62,014 nucleotides of DNA from NCBI GenBank assembly GCA_938035125.1, contig CALHNS010000036.1, forward strand, positions 1-62,014, given 5' to 3'. Source of the DNA: an uncultured Granulosicoccaceae bacterium (GTDB lineage Bacteria; Pseudomonadota; Gammaproteobacteria; Granulosicoccales; Granulosicoccaceae). The position numbers and the translations under genes are program-made. Within the stretch, counting starts at the first letter, position 1. Each line of letters opens with the position of its first letter. Under the pieces are notes generated by a model. The model did not search any database. It saw only the letters and a list, made by a program, of their open reading frames with translations, and was not told the DNA's origin. Shown piece by piece: positions 1-8,029 of the stretch.

Positions 1-1
1 C

Positions 2-2830
2 ATGTGTGCCTGCCGCTGCGGCATAAAAGTGACGCTGGAAGACAATAAAGTGCGCTTTATCCAGGGCAATCGCGACCACCCGGTGAATAAGGGGGTGCTG
101 TGTGCCAAGGGTAACGCTGGCATCATGAAGCAGCAAAGCCCGGCAAAGCTCACCCAACCCTTGCTCAGAAAGCCTGGTTCTGAGCGTGGTGCGGGCGAAT
201 TTGAGCCCATTTCATGGGAAGCAGCGCTTGAGATGCTGGGCAAGCGTCTGAAACACATTCGTGAAACCGATCCACAGCAGCTGGCATTTTTCACCGGCCG
301 TGATCAAATGCAGGCCTTAACCGGTTTCTGGGCAAGCCAATTCGGCACCGTGAACTGGGCCGCTCACGGCGGTTTTTGTTCTGTAAACATGGCCGCTGGT
401 GGCTTGTATTCGGTGGGTCAATCGTTTTGGGAATTTGGCGAACCCGATTGGGACAACGCTAAGTACTTCATGATGTGGGGTGTGGCTGAAGATCATGCCT
501 CTAACCCCATCAAAATTGGTTTAGAAAAGCTTAAGCGCCAAGGGGCAAAATTTGTCGCCGTGAACCCTGTGCGAACCGGTTATCAAGCTATCGCTGATGA
601 GTGGGTCAGCATTAAGCCTGGCACCGATGGCTTGCTAGCGCTGTCTTTTGTTCATGTGTTGCTGAAAAACGAGCAATTTGATTGGGACTTCTTAACCCGT
701 TACACCAATTCCACACAACTGGTGATTGATGCGCCGGGCATGCCAACAGATGGGATGTTGTATCGAAATGAAGATGATGAATTACTAACGCATGATCTGA
801 ACACAGGTTCATTTGCCTTATGGAGCGATGTCTCAGCAAAGCCTGCATTGTTTGGTGAATACACCGGTAAACAAGGTGAGAAGCTGAAAACGGTGATGAC
901 CGTTTTGGCTGAGAAGTATTTAGATGATCGTTATGCACCTGAAAATGTTGCCGATGAAACCGGTATCAGTGCGGAAACCATCGAGCGTTTAGCGTTAGAG
1001 ATGGCGCACGTAGCTTTCCAAGAATCTATCGTAATTGATACCCCTTGGACAGACTGGGCAGGGCGACGGCACGAACAATTCATCGGTCGCCCAGTGGCAA
1101 TGCACGCTATGCGTGGAATCTCTGCTCATTCCAATGGCTTTCAAACTTGCCGCGCTATTCACTTAGTGCAAGTGCTGCTCGGTGCCATCGATACGCCAGG
1201 GTCCCACTTAGCCAAGCCACCGTTTCCTCGCCACATCGCACCACCGGTAAAGCCTGCTAAGCCGCAAGGTCCGAACACGCCATTAAAATCCCCGCCCTTA
1301 GGTTTTCCTATGGCGCCAGAAGATTTGGTGATTGATGATGACGGTGAGCCGCTTCGAATTGATAAAGCCTATTCATGGGAAGCACCGATTGCCAATCACG
1401 GCATGATGCACATGGTGATCAACAACGCCGTAAAAGGTGATCCGTACACCATAGATACCTTGATGCTGTTCATGGCAAACATGAGCTGGAATTCTTCAAT
1501 GAATACCGCTGAAGTGCAAAAGATGCTTCGCACAAAAGGCGACGATGGTGAATATAAAATTCCGTTTATTGTTACCAGCGATGCATTTCATTCGGAGATG
1601 GTTAACTACTCTGACTTAGTATTGCCAGACACCACGTATCTAGAGCGTTTCGACACCATCTCCATATTAGATCGGCCCATCAGTGAGCCGCACGCTGTAT
1701 GTGATTCCATTCGCCAACCCATTATTAAGCCCGATCGGGATGTTAGGCCTTGGCAGGAAGTGCTGATTGAATTAGGCACAGAACTTGGCTTTCCTGCACT
1801 TACCAAAGAGGATGGCAGCGCAAAATATAAAGGCTATGAAGACTTCATCGTTAATTGGGAGAAAGCACCGGGTATCGGCTTTCTTGCAGGTTTCCGCGGT
1901 GAGGATGGTCAAAAGTCATTGGTGGGCGAGCCTAACCAAAACCAATGGCAAGATTACATCGACAATGGCTGTTTTTTCCAACAAGATTTGCCACCGGAAC
2001 ATCGCTACTACCGCTTTGCTAATAAGAGCTATTTAGAGTGGGCAGCAAGTGTTGGTTTTAATGGTCACGATGGCCCAGTAGTGATGGAGTTGTACTCCGA
2101 AGTGGTGCAAAAGTTTCGCTTAGCAGGGCAGGGCTTATACGATGGCCCGCAACCAAAACACGAAACCGATAAGCAGCGTTTGGTGAAGTATTTTGATCCG
2201 TTGCCCATTTGGTACCAACCCATTGAAGAGAGTCGAGTGGATAACGATGAGTACCCGTTCCACGCGGTAAACCAACGCCCCATGTTTATGTACCACTCTT
2301 GGGATTCTCAAAATTCTTGGCTTCGACAAATCATGGCGCAAAACTTTTTGTACATGAATCGTGCGAAAGGCCAAAGCATGGGCATTGAAGATATGTCGTG
2401 GGTGTGGGTGGAATCGCATAACGGCAAAGTGCGTTGCCAAGTGAAGCTGATGGAGGGTTGTAATACCGATACGGTTTGGACATGGAACGCAATAGGAAAG
2501 CAATCCGGTGCTTGGGGTTTAGATAAAGATGCTCCTGAAAGCGCACGGGGCTTTTTAATGAACCATTTAATTTCTGAGCTGTTACCGGCTCAAGATGGTG
2601 AACGAAGCCTTACCAACTCCGATCCTGTAACAGGGCAGGCCGCATGGTATGACTTAAAAGTTAAGATTTCCCCAGCGGCTGCTGGTGAAACTGGCGTGTA
2701 CCCAACGTTTGACACCATCAAACCATTACCCGGTATGAGTGATTCGCCTGCAACGCTTCAGTACGCCACTCACCAGCCAGTGAACTTGGTGCGCTCGATT
2801 AAAGACACTTTGACCAAAGGAGACCTATAA
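2..2830 (+). CDS. soeA: Molybdopterin oxidoreductase catalytic subunit, SoeA-like sulfite dehydrogenase (5' partial)
   Basis: Catalytic subunit of the DMSO reductase family, binding Mo-bis-MGD and one [4Fe-4S] cluster. The left window edge removes the N-terminus: three of the four cluster cysteines are visible (C2 and C6, then C34, matching Cx3Cx27C, with GVLCAKG at the last), so the first cysteine lies just upstream. A cysteine in the motif GGFCSVNMAAG near residue 127 is the likely Mo ligand. It is followed after 1 base by an FeS subunit and a DmsC/NrfD-like anchor, the SoeABC layout. No Tat signal can be judged because the start is missing. Sulfite oxidation facing the cytoplasm is inferred from the family resemblance and subunit sizes; polysulfide or thiosulfate reductase (Psr/Phs) is the main alternative. 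Confidence 0.72.
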   Translation: MCACRCGIKVTLEDNKVRFIQGNRDHPVNKGVLCAKGNAGIMKQQSPAKLTQPLLRKPGSERGAGEFEPISWEAALEMLGKRLKHIRETDPQQLAFFTGRDQMQALTGFWASQFGTVNWAAHGGFCSVNMAAGGLYSVGQSFWEFGEPDWDNAKYFMMWGVAEDHASNPIKIGLEKLKRQGAKFVAVNPVRTGYQAIADEWVSIKPGTDGLLALSFVHVLLKNEQFDWDFLTRYTNSTQLVIDAPGMPTDGMLYRNEDDELLTHDLNTGSFALWSDVSAKPALFGEYTGKQGEKLKTVMTVLAEKYLDDRYAPENVADETGISAETIERLALEMAHVAFQESIVIDTPWTDWAGRRHEQFIGRPVAMHAMRGISAHSNGFQTCRAIHLVQVLLGAIDTPGSHLAKPPFPRHIAPPVKPAKPQGPNTPLKSPPLGFPMAPEDLVIDDDGEPLRIDKAYSWEAPIANHGMMHMVINNAVKGDPYTIDTLMLFMANMSWNSSMNTAEVQKMLRTKGDDGEYKIPFIVTSDAFHSEMVNYSDLVLPDTTYLERFDTISILDRPISEPHAVCDSIRQPIIKPDRDVRPWQEVLIELGTELGFPALTKEDGSAKYKGYEDFIVNWEKAPGIGFLAGFRGEDGQKSLVGEPNQNQWQDYIDNGCFFQQDLPPEHRYYRFANKSYLEWAASVGFNGHDGPVVMELYSEVVQKFRLAGQGLYDGPQPKHETDKQRLVKYFDPLPIWYQPIEESRVDNDEYPFHAVNQRPMFMYHSWDSQNSWLRQIMAQNFLYMNRAKGQSMGIEDMSWVWVESHNGKVRCQVKLMEGCNTDTVWTWNAIGKQSGAWGLDKDAPESARGFLMNHLISELLPAQDGERSLTNSDPVTGQAAWYDLKVKISPAAAGETGVYPTFDTIKPLPGMSDSPATLQYATHQPVNLVRSIKDTLTKGDL

Positions 2831-2831
2831 A

Positions 2832-3572
2832 ATGAAGCTTGGATTGGTCATAGATTTAGATACGTGTGTGGGTTGCCACGCTTGTGCGGTTGCGTGCAAA
2901 CAGTGGAACACATCGGGCACAACCGGCCCTTTGAGTGACTACGAACCCTATGGCAAAGAGCCCAGTGGTGTGTGGTTTAACCGTATTCGCCACTATGAAG
3001 TGGATGAATACCCGCACAACAAAACCATCAATACCCCTATGTCTTGTATGCACTGTGAAGATGCAGCTTGCGTAACCGTATGCCCCACTGGCGCATCTTA
3101 TAAACGAGAAGAAGACGGCATTGTGTTGGTGGATCAATCCAAATGTATGGGTTGTAACTTATGTGCTTGGGCCTGTCCATACGGTGCTCGTGAGCTAGAT
3201 CAAGAGCAGGGTGTGATGAAAAAGTGCACCTTATGCGTTGATAGAATTTACGACGTGAATTTGCCCGAAGAAGATAGAAAACCTGCCTGTGTTTTAACCT
3301 GCCCAACCAGCGCCAGATTCTTCGGTGATTTTGATGATCCAAATTCTGAAGTTAGCACCTTGGTTCGAGAGCGCGGAGGCTATGCAATGATGCCTGAGGT
3401 GGGTTACAACCCGGTGAATAAATATTTGCCTCCTCGCGAACGCCCGGCGGCTCCCGTGGCTGAAACAACAACCGATTCGGCCGAAGGTGATAACCAAACG
3501 AAAACGCAAAGCCTGTTAGGTAAATGGCTGCAAAAGCAAAAATCAGCGTTTGATTCATTAGGAGAGCGTTAA
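2832..3572 (+). CDS. soeB: 4Fe-4S ferredoxin subunit, SoeB-like
   Basis: Electron-transfer subunit with four [4Fe-4S] clusters. Four cysteine groups are visible: CVGCHACAVAC near residues 12-22, CMHCEDAACVTVC near 68-80, CMGCNLCAWAC near 101-111, and CTLC with the later CVLTC near 127-152. This is the DmsB/NrfC/PsrB pattern. It begins 1 base after the catalytic subunit stop and its TAA overlaps the next ATG (TAATG), so translation is probably coupled. It should pass electrons between the Mo subunit and the membrane anchor. A tail of about 50 residues after the last cluster is rich in charged and polar residues. The SoeB assignment rests on the operon; the ferredoxin class itself is certain. 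Confidence 0.8.
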   Translation: MKLGLVIDLDTCVGCHACAVACKQWNTSGTTGPLSDYEPYGKEPSGVWFNRIRHYEVDEYPHNKTINTPMSCMHCEDAACVTVCPTGASYKREEDGIVLVDQSKCMGCNLCAWACPYGARELDQEQGVMKKCTLCVDRIYDVNLPEEDRKPACVLTCPTSARFFGDFDDPNSEVSTLVRERGGYAMMPEVGYNPVNKYLPPRERPAAPVAETTTDSAEGDNQTKTQSLLGKWLQKQKSAFDSLGER

Positions 3573-4483
3573 TGCATCCGGCACCGTCTGTCATTATTTT
3601 CACCGTTACCGCAGGCGCAGGTTACGGGTTGTTGTTTTGGTTAGCTCTGTCTCGTATTGCCTCGTTAGCCCCCGCTATTTCAAATACTCAATTAGTGGTG
3701 GCAGGTTTTATTGGTCTAATACTCGTTACTGTGGGTTTGCTGTCGTCCACATTGCACTTAGCCAATCCGAAAAACGCTTGGCGTTCATTTATGCGCTTTC
3801 GCACTTCTTGGTTATCACGTGAAGCGGTGTTCGCTGTGTTGTTCTACCCTGTAACCTTGTTGTGGTTTATAACCGGTGGTAACGGTTTCTTATCACTGTT
3901 GGTTGCACTCTTAGCGATTGTGATTTTGTTGTGCACAGCGATGATTTATGCCAGCTTGAAAACCATTCGCCAATGGAACAATGCGCTAACGCCAGTTAAT
4001 TTTGTATTACTAGGATTAGCTGCAGGTGCGGTGTTGTTAACGCTTATCACTTTAATTCAGGGTACATACACCCCTCGTATCCTTGCCATGGCCGTAGCCG
4101 CTATTGCAGCTGCCGCGTTTTCAAAGCTTATTTATTTTTCATGGATTGGCCAGCCTGCAGGCCCTACTATTAACACAGCCCTTGGGTTTACTCGTGCAAC
4201 CGTGCAGCTGCTTGATGTGGGTCATGCGTCCGATACGTTCCTAACCAAAGAATTTGGTTATCAGGTTGATCGTGCAAAAATTATTTGGGCTCGAATCATT
4301 GCCATCGTGGTTGGGTTTGTATTGCCGTTGGTACTGCTCACAGGCTTAGTGGGAACCCCAGGGGTTGTGCATGCGGCAGTTGCAGCAATTCTACTTATGG
4401 CAGGCATTTTTGTTGAACGTTGGTTGTTTTTCGCAGAAGCGCGCCACGTTGTGAATTTATACCACGGACAACAACGCACATAA
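3572..4483 (+). CDS. soeC: DmsC-like membrane anchor, SoeC-like
   Basis: Integral membrane protein of about 303 residues with about eight hydrophobic segments, of the DmsC/NrfD type that anchors Mo/FeS dehydrogenases and exchanges electrons with quinone. The N-terminus MHPAPSVIIFTVTAGAGYG resembles the opening of SoeC proteins from sulfur-oxidising and marine bacteria as I recall them. The start ATG overlaps the stop of the FeS subunit. Together the three genes would form a cytoplasmically oriented, membrane-bound sulfite:quinone oxidoreductase. The substrate is inferred; the anchor role is well supported by position and hydrophobicity. Confidence 0.75.
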   Translation: MHPAPSVIIFTVTAGAGYGLLFWLALSRIASLAPAISNTQLVVAGFIGLILVTVGLLSSTLHLANPKNAWRSFMRFRTSWLSREAVFAVLFYPVTLLWFITGGNGFLSLLVALLAIVILLCTAMIYASLKTIRQWNNALTPVNFVLLGLAAGAVLLTLITLIQGTYTPRILAMAVAAIAAAAFSKLIYFSWIGQPAGPTINTALGFTRATVQLLDVGHASDTFLTKEFGYQVDRAKIIWARIIAIVVGFVLPLVLLTGLVGTPGVVHAAVAAILLMAGIFVERWLFFAEARHVVNLYHGQQRT

Positions 4484-4489
4484 GTCGCT

Positions 4490-5329
4490 ATGATAAGCCG
4501 CATGAGGCGGCTTATATTTGTAGTCTTAATTTTAGTAACCACCGCAATAGCTTGGTGGCCATCACTTGATGCCCATGGTAATGCCACAGTGAATGATGCG
4601 TTTAAACGCGCATTGGTCACATGGGCGATAGCCCGTAGCTTAAACGGTGTTCTTTCCGTTGCTCAAGGAACGGAAGTGGCTATTCAGCCAGCGGGCATTG
4701 GTGTCAATTTTACCCCCGGTGAAATCCTTGACCCCATCAATGATCTTGTAGAACGTTTTTCGTGGATTATGATGTTGGCCGCAAGCTCTTTAGGGGTTCA
4801 GCAAGTGCTTCTTGCTATGAGCGGCTGGCAAGGCGTATTGGTGGCTTTGACGCTAGCTGCGGCCGTAGCAATCGGTGCGCAGTGGTATATCAAGAATCCA
4901 TGGTTGGCAAAATTTTCAGGGCGGTTTTTTCTATTTTTGGTGTTGCTTCGTTTCTTAATGCCAGGCATAGCGATAGCGAACCAGTGGGTTTACAGCACTT
5001 TTCTCAATAGCGATTATCAAAACGCCACAGCACAATTATCGCTTGCGCAAGAGCAAATCAGCGAAATCAATGATGCGGTGAAAGCTGAAAATTCAACCGA
5101 TGATAATGATGATCAGTCGGCATTACAAATTGCTCGCGATGCCGTCCGGCGGCTGGGAAATAGTGTCAATATTGATAGACACATGGATGAATACCGAGCC
5201 GCAGCAGAGCGTATAAGTGAGAACACCATCCGATTAGTGGTTGTTTTTGTTATGCAAACCTTGGTATTTCCACTGATCTTTCTTTTTTTCACTGTCAGAT
5301 TATTTAGACGTTTGCTTTTGAATCCTTGA
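4490..5329 (+). CDS. Hypothetical membrane protein with central coiled-coil-like segment
   Basis: Not recognised. 279 residues. The N-terminus MRRLIFVVLILVTTAIAWW looks like a signal anchor or first membrane helix, followed by two or three hydrophobic stretches between residues about 90 and 170, a charged alanine/glutamate-rich region at about 180-245 that could be helical or coiled coil, and a last membrane helix near residues 245-265 ending in a basic tail. It starts 6 bases after the SoeC-like stop, so it is probably cotranscribed, but nothing in it binds a cofactor. A link to the sulfite dehydrogenase is only positional. An ATG 9 bases downstream (MRRLIF) is an alternative start. Confidence 0.75.
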   Translation: MISRMRRLIFVVLILVTTAIAWWPSLDAHGNATVNDAFKRALVTWAIARSLNGVLSVAQGTEVAIQPAGIGVNFTPGEILDPINDLVERFSWIMMLAASSLGVQQVLLAMSGWQGVLVALTLAAAVAIGAQWYIKNPWLAKFSGRFFLFLVLLRFLMPGIAIANQWVYSTFLNSDYQNATAQLSLAQEQISEINDAVKAENSTDDNDDQSALQIARDAVRRLGNSVNIDRHMDEYRAAAERISENTIRLVVVFVMQTLVFPLIFLFFTVRLFRRLLLNP

Positions 5330-5410
5330 AGCTTAATGTAAAGGCTGCGCGAAATTAGTCGTTCAATTGCTTTTTCTTTAGTTACCGTTTGTGAACTTAA
5401 ATTAACGCAA

Positions 5411-5427
5411 GGTACTCAACAAGTACC
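5411..5427. promoter_or_regulatory. Small inverted repeat upstream of the thioredoxin-like gene
   Basis: GGTACT and AGTACC flank the 5-base loop CAACA, about 40 bases before the start codon and upstream of a strong GAGGTGAGG ribosome binding site. It could be an operator or a small hairpin in the leader. Its function is unknown and six-base arms arise by chance. Confidence 0.25.
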
Positions 5428-5467
5428 AGACACGCGACGCCTTTAATTAAGAGGTGAGGATAAAAGC

Positions 5468-6067
5468 ATGGAAACTCTTTCCAGGCGAAACTTTATAACC
5501 ACAGCTGGTACTCTTGCTGGCAGTGCTTTTTTAGCAGCGACTGCTCCACAAGCAGCCGCTCAAACGATCAAAGTTAACCGTTCAGTAAAAGGCATCGAAG
5601 GCCAAAAGGCTCCCGAGCTAGATCTTAATTACTGGATCGATGCAAACGGACAAGCCAGTACATTTTCAGTAAAAGAATCTAAAGGAAAATGGGTGCTATT
5701 GAAGTTCTTTCAGAACTGGTGCCCAGGTTGTCATGAACTAGGTTTTCCAGCGCTAAAAATGTTCAGTGATGAATTCCGAAATCATCCTCAAGTGGCTATT
5801 GCTGCAGTGCAAACGGTGTTTGAAGGGTATAACAGTAATACCGTTGAAGACGTAAGAAAATTGCAGTTGCGTTATGAGCTTCCCATTCCGATGGGCCACG
5901 ATGAAGGCAACCCAATTCAACACGAACTACCGGGCACTATGAAAAACTACCGAACCGGTGGCACACCTTGGATGGTTTTGGTTGATCCTTCTGGGATGGT
6001 TGTGTTTAATGATTTTCACGTAAACCCTGAATTATTGGTTAAGTACATCAAGGCGAATGTAGCCTAG
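5468..6067 (+). CDS. Tat-exported thioredoxin-like (TlpA/redoxin) protein
   Basis: 199 residues. The N-terminus has a twin-arginine motif (SRRNFI at residues 5-10), a hydrophobic stretch and an Ala-rich end (APQAAAQ), so periplasmic export by Tat is likely. The fold is thioredoxin-like: the motif NWCPGCHELG near residues 79-88 gives a CPGC redox pair, and TPWMVLVDPSG near residue 175 includes the cis-proline strand. It probably reduces or oxidises protein or small-molecule thiols in the periplasm. A strong ribosome binding site (GAGGTGAGG) precedes the ATG. It lies 138 bases after the membrane protein gene and may have its own promoter. The substrate is not known. Confidence 0.85.
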   Translation: METLSRRNFITTAGTLAGSAFLAATAPQAAAQTIKVNRSVKGIEGQKAPELDLNYWIDANGQASTFSVKESKGKWVLLKFFQNWCPGCHELGFPALKMFSDEFRNHPQVAIAAVQTVFEGYNSNTVEDVRKLQLRYELPIPMGHDEGNPIQHELPGTMKNYRTGGTPWMVLVDPSGMVVFNDFHVNPELLVKYIKANVA

Positions 6068-6568
6068 CGTTTTTTTTGGTGTTGTTATTTGTTTTCTTTG
6101 TTGATATTGCGATGGTTATTGCTTAGACCATAAAACGTCCGCCTCAAATCATTCACCGAATCATGCGTTGGGTAAGTGCTAGAAAGCGTTTCAGTACAGC
6201 TACTTTTTTGAGAGCGTACATGATGTATCAAGTGAAGTTTCTAGATTTTTAGGCGTAAAAAAAAGCGGCGAGTGATGCTGAGAATTTTGCAGTGATTGGG
6301 TTTAGTGTACGAGGCAGGAAAACTCTCTTAGGCGACTATGCCATGCTCATTTAGGGCGCGCCTGTTTGGATTCAAAACCTTATTTTCTCAACTTCATCTA
6401 ATGTAATCTCTCCATCAGGCCTATCGTAGATGTGTGTATTTTATGGATCGGAATGAATTGCAAAAGTATGCGTGTGTTCGAGGTTTGAATTGGATTTCTT
6501 TAAGTAAGCAGTAATACCCTTGGTCCGACACGTTTGTTTGCCCAAGAGAATTACGCTTCTAATCTTAT
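6068..6568. other. Long intergenic stretch at the left edge of the toxin island
   Basis: 500 bases without a convincing intact gene. T-runs follow the previous stop. A reading frame on the minus strand at its right end looks like a decayed gene and is listed separately. No tRNA, transposase or attachment-like repeat was seen. The low coding density contrasts with the tightly packed genes to the left and fits the edge of an accessory region. Confidence 0.5.
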
Positions 6569-6623
6569 TTGTCTTTACTGGTGCTTGGTCAATGTCAATT
6601 ATTAGCCTGTGCAGCCTTAACAA
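6372..6623 (-). pseudogene. Possible decayed gene fragment
   Basis: On the minus strand one frame runs from about 6623 to a TGA at 6372 with a single internal TAA at 6438-6440. The part after the internal stop reads as a protein C-terminus (IYDRPDGEITLDEVEKIRF), with acidic residues and ITLDEVEKI resembling the ends of small cytoplasmic proteins. It may be a remnant of an immunity-type gene. The family is not identified, and it overlaps the start of the forward gene at 6569, so at most one of the two is expressed there. Confidence 0.3.
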
Positions 6624-6952
6624 TTGAAACTCAGACAGCGAGCGCTTCAGTCACGCAGCTGTGCGGCTCAGGCACTGTAGAAGATCTCTACGCCGGTGGC
6701 TGGAACAATGGGGAGATTTATTTAAAAATTAATCCAACAGTTTCTACGCCACCGAACTATAGGAGTGCTGGATTAAAAGTCATGCGAGTGAAACCAACGC
6801 TGACCGCGCAGCACAAGAACATGATTTACTCGACGCTGCTATTAGCGATGGCAAAAGACAATATTGTAGAGCTTCGATCGATGACGCAAAATACCAGTGG
6901 TATCGCAGATTGTAGATTCATCGCTCAAGTGGTCATTCGGTCAAACAACTGA
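6569..6952 (+). CDS. Small secreted protein, unknown, with doubtful N-terminus
   Basis: Frame of 127 codons opening with TTG. The body from about residue 28 looks like a small folded exported protein with two cysteines (near TQLCGSG and ADCRFI) and the segment QHKNMIYSTLLLAMAKDN, a pattern I have seen in short secreted proteins of gammaproteobacteria. The N-terminus is odd: no ATG and no clear ribosome binding site. A better signal-like sequence (MPKRITLLILFVFTGAWS, from TTG 6538) lies in a different frame just upstream, suggesting a frameshift in the signal peptide. It stands next to the RHS-toxin gene. Function unknown. Confidence 0.5.
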   Translation: MSLLVLGQCQLLACAALTIETQTASASVTQLCGSGTVEDLYAGGWNNGEIYLKINPTVSTPPNYRSAGLKVMRVKPTLTAQHKNMIYSTLLLAMAKDNIVELRSMTQNTSGIADCRFIAQVVIRSNN

Positions 6953-7010
6953 TTGTTCTCGCTCTTCTTTAAGCTAAAAAAAGCACGCAAGGTAACGAAC
7001 GGATTTAGAC

Positions 7011-7718
7011 ATGATTAAGAAGCTTGTTCAATTTCTCTCAGCAGGGCTGTTAACTCTGGCGGTAACCTTTCCTGCGTTATCGGCTGAGAGTGATACAACC
7101 GTTATCTATTACCACCACGATGTTCGGGGAGACCCGGTGGTGGTGACAACGGAAGAGGGTAATGTGCTTTGGGCGGAAGCCTACCGGGCGTATGGTTCTG
7201 CAGAAGACAGGGTGTCGTCTGCCGGGATTGGGTTTGGAGATAATGCCTCTGAAAATCATGTCAGTCGTTTGGGTTACACCGGACATCAATCCGACAGTGG
7301 CAGTAGCTTAACTTACATGCAGCAACGTCATTATGATCCGGTGATTGGTCGGTTTATGAGTAATGATCCGGTGGGGTTTACGACATCTAATACGATGATG
7401 TTTAATCGGTATGCTTATGCGAATAATAACCCCTATCGATTTATCGATCCGGATGGGCGCGAGGGTAAAGACAACAACGATTGGGATTTAGCAGGCGTAA
7501 ACCCGCCGTCAAACTATTACAATCCAGCCGCTGCGGCTACAGTTGGAGAAGGGTTTTCTGCTACTTCAGATGCCGTAGATGATGAAGCAACTGATCCATT
7601 CACTTATTTGTCGATTTTCACTGGTGGTTGGGCTGCTAAAGCCGCAGCCAGAACATGGACGCCGCTAAAAAATTATTCCGTACGTCTGATAATGTTCCAA
7701 ACAGTGCAGCCCCTCTAA
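7011..7718 (+). CDS. Short secreted RHS repeat-associated core protein
   Basis: 235 residues in this frame. The N-terminus (MIKKLVQFLSAGLLTLAVTFPALSA) is a Sec signal peptide. Next comes a YHHDVRGDPVVVT strand and the RHS-associated core, with YMQQRHYDPVIGRFMSNDPVGF near residues 100-121 and the ending NRYAYANNNPYRFIDPDGR near 128-146. This core normally closes the RHS shell just before a variable toxin tip. Here the long YD-repeat shell is absent and the signal peptide is joined almost directly to the core. About 70 residues later the frame ends, while a toxin-like sequence continues in the -1 frame. The last codons in this frame look like read-through of the wrong frame. Confidence 0.8.
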   Translation: MIKKLVQFLSAGLLTLAVTFPALSAESDTTVIYYHHDVRGDPVVVTTEEGNVLWAEAYRAYGSAEDRVSSAGIGFGDNASENHVSRLGYTGHQSDSGSSLTYMQQRHYDPVIGRFMSNDPVGFTTSNTMMFNRYAYANNNPYRFIDPDGREGKDNNDWDLAGVNPPSNYYNPAAAATVGEGFSATSDAVDDEATDPFTYLSIFTGGWAAKAAARTWTPLKNYSVRLIMFQTVQPL

Positions 7719-8029
7719 AGAGCGCGAGTGGAAACCTGGATGACGGTGCGAAAGCTGCGAGGACTCAACCGTACGGCAGCTTTTCAAGTATCCAATTTGG
7801 CAGAAATGCTAATCAAACTGGGCACACATTTCGACACGTCGAGAAATATGGGTTGGATGTAAATGACGTAAGGGCTGCCATTACTCGAGATATTACTCAA
7901 AACGCGGGTCAATTGCAGAACGGTTTGAACAGTAGGGTCGTTTATGTAGGTGACGTTGAATTAACACCTAATGTTTACAGGTTTGAGAACGGAGCAATAA
8001 ATGTCGGACGAATTACAACGACTAGATAA
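7655..8029 (+). CDS. RHS C-terminal toxin tip, probable nuclease, in -1 frame to the RHS core
   Basis: The frame holds a compact domain of about 90 residues (QFGRNANQTGHTFRHVEKYGLD... to ...NVGRITTTR). It has a conserved-looking H-T-F-R-H cluster, an NVGRIT end and a VYVGDVEL strand, reminiscent of small RNase-type tips of polymorphic toxins (BECR-like), though the exact family is not identified. It has no good start of its own; the linker DAAKKLFRTSDN reads as a continuation of the RHS core, so it is the tip of the upstream gene separated by a frameshift. It overlaps the following immunity gene by 29 bases, as toxin-immunity pairs often do. Confidence 0.6.
   Translation: MDAAKKLFRTSDNVPNSAAPLKSASGNLDDGAKAARTQPYGSFSSIQFGRNANQTGHTFRHVEKYGLDVNDVRAAITRDITQNAGQLQNGLNSRVVYVGDVELTPNVYRFENGAINVGRITTTR
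7667..7673 (+). other. Slippery-type heptamer A AAA AAT at the core/toxin junction
   Basis: In the frame of the RHS core the codons CTA AAA AAT form the heptamer A AAA AAT. A -1 slip there continues directly as TTA TTC CGT, the frame of the toxin tip. This fits the X XXY YYZ rule for programmed -1 frameshifting. Equally, loss of one A from a run of seven would give the same picture, and no obvious downstream stem was identified. Confidence 0.4.
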
